Below are positions 61,574 through 64,000 of a stretch of DNA of 64,000 nucleotides, piece by piece (the first letter of the stretch is position 1; every line of letters begins with the position of its first letter). The notes beneath the pieces were generated by a model, which was given only the letters and a program-made list of their open reading frames with translations, made no database searches and was not told the DNA's origin. The position numbers and the translations under genes were made by a program. This stretch comes from Methylobacterium aerolatum. GTDB taxonomy: Bacteria; Pseudomonadota; Alphaproteobacteria; Rhizobiales; Beijerinckiaceae. The stretch spans positions 62,001-126,000 of the forward strand of contig NZ_BPQE01000021.1 of NCBI RefSeq assembly GCF_022179085.1. Reading direction: 5' to 3'.

Positions 61574-62782
61574 TCACTTCTTCACGAGCGGGCACTTGCT
61601 CTCCGCCAGGGGCAGGGTGGCCTCGGCGGCGGGAATCGTCCGGAGCACGCGGTAGTAATCCCACGGCCCCTTCGATTCGGCGGGGCTCTTCACCTGGATC
61701 AGGTACATGTCGTGTTCCATGCGGCCATCGACGCGCACCTTCCCATTCTTCACGAAGAGGTCGTCGACCGGCATCGCCCGCATGGCCTCGGCCACGGCCT
61801 TCCCGTCGTCGGTGCCGGCGGCCTTCATCGCCTTGAGGTAATGCAGGACCGACGAATACACGCCGGCCTGGATCATGTCGGGCATCCGGCCCGTCAGCGC
61901 CATGTAGCGCTTGCCGAAGGTACGGCTGTCCTCGTTGCGGTCCCAGTAGAAGGCGGTCGTCGCGATCAGGCCCTGGGCGACCTTCAGGCCCAGCGCGTGC
62001 ACGTCGCTGATCACGGTGATGAGGCCGAGGATCCGCTGCCCGCCCTGGGTGATGCCGAACTCGCCGGCCTGCTTCACGGCGTTCGTCGTGTCGACGCCGC
62101 CGTTGGCGAGCCCGATGATCTGCGCCTTGGAGGCCTGGGCCTGCAGCAGGTAGGAGGAGAAGTCCTGCGTGCCGGTCGGGTGGCGCGTCTGGCCGACCAC
62201 GGTCGCGTGGTTCTCGGTGATGGTCTTCGTCAGGTCGGCCGCCATCTGGTGCCCGAAGGCGTAGTCGGCGGCGATCAGGAACCACGTCTTCCCGCCGTCC
62301 TGGATCACCGCCCGCGAGGTGCCCACCGCCTGCGAATAGGTGTCCCAGGGCCAGTGGAAGCCGGTGGGCGAGCAATCCTCGTTGGTCAGCCGGTTCGTGC
62401 CGGGGCCCGAGGCGAGGGTGATGCGCCCGCGCTCCCTGGCCATGTTCTGGACGGCGATGGCGACCGCCGAGTTCGTCAGGTCCGCGATCGCCAGGACGTT
62501 ATCCTGATCGAACCACTTGCGGGCAATGCCGGCGCCGACGTCGGTCTTGTTCTGGTGGTCGGCCGACAGCACCTCGATCGGGCGTCCGAGCACGGTCCCG
62601 CCGAAGTCGGCGACCGCCATCTTCGCCGCCTCCACCGACCCGGCCCCGCCGAACTCGCTGTAGAGCCCGGATTGATCGTTGAGCACCCCGATGCGAACGG
62701 GACCCTCCGCCGCACGGCCCGGCGGGCTCGCGAGGGTCGCCACGGCCAGAAGCGTGAGCGCGGCGCGGATCGTTCTCGGCAT
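61574..62782 (-). CDS. Periplasmic binding protein of branched-chain amino-acid/organic-acid type
   Basis: This 402-residue protein starts with a signal peptide (RTIRAALTLLAVATLASPPGRAAE) and has the Peripla_BP_6 opening VRIGVLNDQSGLYSEFGGAGSVEAA. LSADHQNKTDVGAGIARKWFD and DYAFGHQMAADLTKT follow. Members of this group bind aliphatic amides, branched-chain amino acids or aromatic acids, and work with Liv-type permeases. None of those is encoded nearby. The ATG is preceded by GGGAGG. The gene lies 25 bases upstream of the dehydrogenase gene on the same strand. Confidence 0.93.
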   Translation of the reverse strand: MPRTIRAALTLLAVATLASPPGRAAEGPVRIGVLNDQSGLYSEFGGAGSVEAAKMAVADFGGTVLGRPIEVLSADHQNKTDVGAGIARKWFDQDNVLAIADLTNSAVAIAVQNMARERGRITLASGPGTNRLTNEDCSPTGFHWPWDTYSQAVGTSRAVIQDGGKTWFLIAADYAFGHQMAADLTKTITENHATVVGQTRHPTGTQDFSSYLLQAQASKAQIIGLANGGVDTTNAVKQAGEFGITQGGQRILGLITVISDVHALGLKVAQGLIATTAFYWDRNEDSRTFGKRYMALTGRMPDMIQAGVYSSVLHYLKAMKAAGTDDGKAVAEAMRAMPVDDLFVKNGKVRVDGRMEHDMYLIQVKSPAESKGPWDYYRVLRTIPAAEATLPLAESKCPLVKK

Positions 62783-62952
62783 GGTGACCTCCCTGGCGGC
62801 GGGCTTTGCGCCCGCTCTGGCATCGGTTGGGATCGGATCGGCCGGTCCGGGGCGCTGGCGTGTCGCCCTTTGCCGGCGCGGCGGCAGCGGGACTAGTGCA
62901 GTGACGCCCTCACTTCGTTCATGCGTGCGTGCACCAGCTCATTGTTGTTGCA

Positions 62953-63774
62953 TCAATTTTTCCAGTCTCGGCTGACGCCTCCGACTGGATTGACGCACTC
63001 GTCGTCCGTGAAGCGCGGCAGGCGCTTCTCCTTCCACGCCCGCAGCCCCTCCTGCGCGTTGGGCGTGGTGAAGGCCGTGACGAAGCGGTCGTGGATCTCG
63101 TCCGGGTCGGCGCGGCCGCGGGCGATGGCGTTGAGGGACGCCTTCAGGCCGCGCACGGCATCCGGTGCCCGCGCGGCGACGGCGGCCGCCAGCGCATCGA
63201 CGCGCCCGGCCAGCGCGTCGGGGGGAACGAGTTCGCCGAGGAAGCCGAGGGCGAGCATCGTCTCCGCGTCGATCGTTTCGGCCGTGAGGAAGAGGCGCTG
63301 GGCCGCCGGAAGGCCGAGGCGCTCCACGTAGCGCCGCAGGCCGCCGTAGCCGTACTGGATGCCGAGCCGGCCGGGGGGCATCATCATCTGCGATCCCCTC
63401 ACGCCGATCCGCAGGTCGCAGGCCAGGGCGAAATCCGTCGCGCCGCCATACACGCTGCCGTTGAGGGCGCAGATCGTCGGCATCCGCAGGTCTTCGAGGC
63501 GGTCGCAGAGCCGGTTGAAGGCGAAGGCCTGCTCGTAGGAGCCGGCGCTGCCGATGGAGCCGATGTTGAAGCCCGCGCTGAAGCTCGGCCCGCTCGCCGT
63601 CACCACGAGCACGCGGACGCTCCGGTCACGCTCGATCTCGTCGAGCATCGCCGCGATGGCCTCGACGTCGGCCGGCTCGAAACGGTTGTGCTGCCGCGGC
63701 CGGTTGAGGTGGATACGTGCGACGGCGTTCTCGGCCGTGAGGGTCGGCAACCCGTCCGACGCTTCGATTGACAT
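62953..63774 (-). CDS. Enoyl-CoA hydratase/isomerase-family protein (crotonase)
   Basis: This 273-residue crotonase has the oxyanion-hole segments FSAGFNIGSIGSAGS and NGSVYGGATDFALACDLRIG, and MMPPGRLGIQYGYGGLRRYV. In hydratases two catalytic Glu residues follow GGG-x-E and P-E; here GGATD and PPGRL are found, so neither Glu is at the standard place, and a different reaction (isomerase, hydrolase or decarboxylase) is likely. It lies 170 bases upstream of the binding-protein gene on the same strand. The ATG gives MSIEASDGLPTLT; a GTG one codon earlier is possible. Confidence 0.9.
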   Translation of the reverse strand: MSIEASDGLPTLTAENAVARIHLNRPRQHNRFEPADVEAIAAMLDEIERDRSVRVLVVTASGPSFSAGFNIGSIGSAGSYEQAFAFNRLCDRLEDLRMPTICALNGSVYGGATDFALACDLRIGVRGSQMMMPPGRLGIQYGYGGLRRYVERLGLPAAQRLFLTAETIDAETMLALGFLGELVPPDALAGRVDALAAAVAARAPDAVRGLKASLNAIARGRADPDEIHDRFVTAFTTPNAQEGLRAWKEKRLPRFTDDECVNPVGGVSRDWKN

Positions 63775-63848
63775 CACGGGGCACCCACCACGACCGCAAG
63801 CCGCATCTTTTTCAAACCGAAAAATATATTCGTCAATCCAAAAAAAAT

Positions 63849-64000
63849 ATGTCAGCGTCCTTTTCCAGCGATCGCCCCCCTTACCGGAAGGGGCTCGGCC
63901 CCCTAAACCGGGGTCCGTCGGCCGATGGCTTGGGGACGGCGGTGGCGGTGCAGAAGCTCAACCGGACGGGCGAGATCGCGAACTGGATTCGGTCCGGGAT
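63849..64000 (+). CDS. Start of an unidentified gene, runs off the window
   Basis: An open frame begins MSASFSSDRPPYRKGLGPLN and remains open to the edge with normal codon use in its last part (VAVQKLNRTGEIANWIRSG). The ATG has no ribosome site, and a GC-rich hairpin (GGGGC-TCG-GCCCC) lies inside the frame near 63897, so the true start may be a later GTG (near 63948). No family recognised from 50 residues. Divergent from the crotonase gene. Confidence 0.4.
   Translation, partial: MSASFSSDRPPYRKGLGPLNRGPSADGLGTAVAVQKLNRTGEIANWIRSG

Noticed and set aside
63897-63930. Terminator at the right edge
   Set aside because: The hairpin lies inside an open frame of a probable gene and has no T-tract; its role is unclear.

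Overview
The window is very GC-rich DNA with dense coding and strongly GC-biased third codon positions. It carries HWE-type histidine kinases, a LOV kinase, MetNIQ, a cobalamin-riboswitch TonB receptor and palindromic 'GCGAGCGGAGCGAAGCAATCC'-type repeats. Together these point to an alphaproteobacterium of the order Hyphomicrobiales, most likely Methylobacterium or a close relative. The genus is inferred from protein style and repeat type; no 16S or other marker gene is present. I see no prophage, transposase, CRISPR array, rRNA or tRNA, so this reads as ordinary chromosome.

Layout, left to right. 0-1.3 kb: end of a D-2-hydroxyacid dehydrogenase, then a higBA toxin-antitoxin pair. 1.3-10.4 kb: tex, an FMN monooxygenase, a SugE-type SMR exporter, a multispanning membrane protein, a chemoreceptor, an AhpD-like protein and small secreted proteins. 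10.5-18.6 kb: export genes, namely a CzcA-type RND pump with an unusual adaptor, then a MarR-FUSC-DUF1656-HlyD operon of the aromatic-acid/drug efflux (Aae) type. 18.6-21.7 kb: a non-canonical YkuD protein, a periplasmic ClpP-like protein and a repeat-rich intergenic block. 21.7-24.3 kb: metNIQ. 24.4-27.2 kb: a His-rich secreted protein and a B12-riboswitch TonB receptor. 27.2-31.2 kb: lactate utilisation (lldP-lldD and a divergent GntR-type regulator). 31.5-37.2 kb: an isochorismatase-like hydrolase, a CobW GTPase behind a Zur-like box, DoxX, an SsuABC/TauABC-like ABC transporter and a small phosphatase-like protein. 37.5-52.4 kb: signalling genes, namely a CYTH protein, a BLUF-like/PAS5/GGDEF protein, a LOV hybrid kinase and a GAF/PAS HWE kinase with a single-domain response regulator; a GntP permease, a DUF3617 protein and a large secreted alpha/beta-hydrolase-like protein are interspersed. 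52.6-53.7 kb: small proteins and a cytochrome c. 53.8-58.7 kb: a tartrate-type catabolic cluster (GntR, MFS permease, tartrate dehydrogenase, pyruvate kinase). 58.7-63.8 kb: a minus-strand cluster with malonyl-CoA synthetase, 3-hydroxyisobutyrate dehydrogenase-like, periplasmic binding and crotonase proteins. The start of an unidentified gene runs off the right edge.

How the genes work together: the content suits a free-living or plant-associated bacterium using small organic acids (lactate, tartrate or malate, possibly malonate or methylmalonate), controlling metal and cofactor uptake (Zur-like box, B12 riboswitch, methionine import), exporting toxic compounds, and sensing light and redox through LOV and PAS proteins. 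The most unusual items are a BLUF-like domain lacking all three photochemical residues on a five-PAS diguanylate cyclase, a Tat-lipoprotein YkuD enzyme that keeps the nucleophilic Cys but has lost the conserved His and Arg, a palindromic repeat family with a conserved loop, and two convergent gene pairs whose stop codons lie inside the arms of the shared terminator hairpin.
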